Below are positions 63,811 to 64,000 of a DNA stretch of 64,000 nucleotides, piece by piece. The DNA lies in NCBI GenBank assembly GCA_900545585.1, contig UQZR01000005.1, positions 35,658 through 99,657 of the forward strand, written 5' to 3'. This DNA comes from an uncultured Eubacteriales bacterium. Its GTDB lineage: Bacteria; Bacillota; Clostridia; Oscillospirales; Oscillospiraceae. The position numbers and the translations under genes are program-made. The notes beneath the pieces are model-generated. The model was not told where the DNA came from and did not search any database. It saw only the letters and a program-made list of their open reading frames with translations. Position 1 is the first letter of the stretch, and each line of letters begins with the position of its first letter.

Positions 63811-64000
63811 CCGCCTATATTTTGCTTTCTCTTTTTTGCCTCCGGCGGGGATATTTCGCGCTCCGGCGCGACACCCTTTTGCCCACGGCGGCAAAAGGGT
63901 GCAAAAACGCCGCCAAAGACCCATGGTCTTTGGAATTCCTTTACGCCGAACGTAATACGACGCAAAATGGCCCATAAGGAATCGCCTCCGCGCCTATCCC

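Larger units (their letters stand above)
63615..64000. other. Hairpin-rich non-coding region at the right edge
   Basis: No gene is recognised in the last 386 bases. It holds two related units CGTAGGGG...CCCG (63711-63739 and 63783-63810), each an inverted-repeat insert inside a conserved frame, and two more hairpins: CACCCTTTTGCC/GGCAAAAGGGTG (63872-63901) and CCAAAGACC/GGTCTTTGG (63913-63933). Either strand could carry a transcript that ends or is folded here. Confidence 0.55.

Overview
The window is chromosomal DNA from a GC-rich, anaerobic, spore-forming member of the Clostridia, most like the Oscillospiraceae (Oscillibacter/Dysosmobacter-type gut bacteria). The assignment is an inference from gene content: sporulation genes (spoIID, spmA-spmB), an AbrB-type regulator, the flavin-based bifurcating transhydrogenase NfnAB, a clostridial glgB-glgC-glgD-glgA-glgP operon, a DUF1540 protein, and many sigma-A promoters of the TTGNNN-17-TANNNT type. 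No rRNA, tRNA, prophage, transposase, CRISPR array or defence system was seen. The window is mostly core housekeeping DNA, with a few accessory surface and regulatory loci.

Layout. 1-6 kb (all minus): a YqhQ-like membrane protein and the start of prmC; a FG-GAP-repeat lipoprotein, response regulator and histidine kinase operon; a zinc-ribbon/Ig-like membrane protein. 6-11 kb (mostly plus): udk, a DUF218 protein, a small 2[4Fe-4S] ferredoxin, trmN6-like and rsmI methyltransferases, abrB (minus), spmA-spmB. 11-16 kb: the minus murI-DUF1934-argS operon, a small unknown gene, and an FAD oxidoreductase. 16-23 kb (plus): thyA-dfrA-recG, then uvrC coupled to a short pyruvate-kinase-like gene. 23-28.6 kb (minus): a 1,122-residue surface protein coupled to a TetR regulator, a DUF308 membrane protein and a second TetR regulator. 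28.7-32.4 kb (minus): nfnA-nfnB and a PAP2-Crp/Fnr operon. 32.6-41.7 kb: a trigger-factor-like protein without the usual ribosome-docking signature, an orphan peptide-binding lipoprotein, the aspartate/threonine genes asd-lysC (minus) divergent from thrC-thrH (plus), and a DEAD-box helicase. 41.7-50 kb (minus): the complete glycogen operon. 50-55 kb (minus): XpaC-like, DUF896, YlmH-like and ABC exporter genes in one operon, the remnant of an SMR transporter, and a TRIC-type channel gene. 55-59 kb (plus): a LysR regulator, mgtE behind an M-box magnesium riboswitch, a DUF1540 protein and a split TauE/SafE-type transporter. 59-64 kb (minus): an HtrA protease behind its own two-component system, then spoIID and a hairpin-rich non-coding end.

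How the parts fit. Threonine synthesis is represented by LysC, Asd, ThrC and ThrH; ThrH can supply the homoserine phosphate that ThrC needs, and no classical thrB is present here. ThyA and DHFR form a thymidylate/folate pair. The glg operon makes and degrades glycogen from ADP-glucose. NfnAB links NADH, NADPH and ferredoxin pools. The RR-HK-HtrA operon has the same gene content as secretion-stress systems. Several regulatory circuits can be proposed from sequence: a CRP-type palindrome in front of the operon that encodes a Crp/Fnr protein, three 11-bp-spaced direct repeats in front of the response regulator near 62.5 kb, a 14-bp palindrome at the tetR-surface protein promoter, and a LacI-type palindrome upstream of glgB. 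No single exotic system stands out; the best leads are these circuits and several atypical paralogues.
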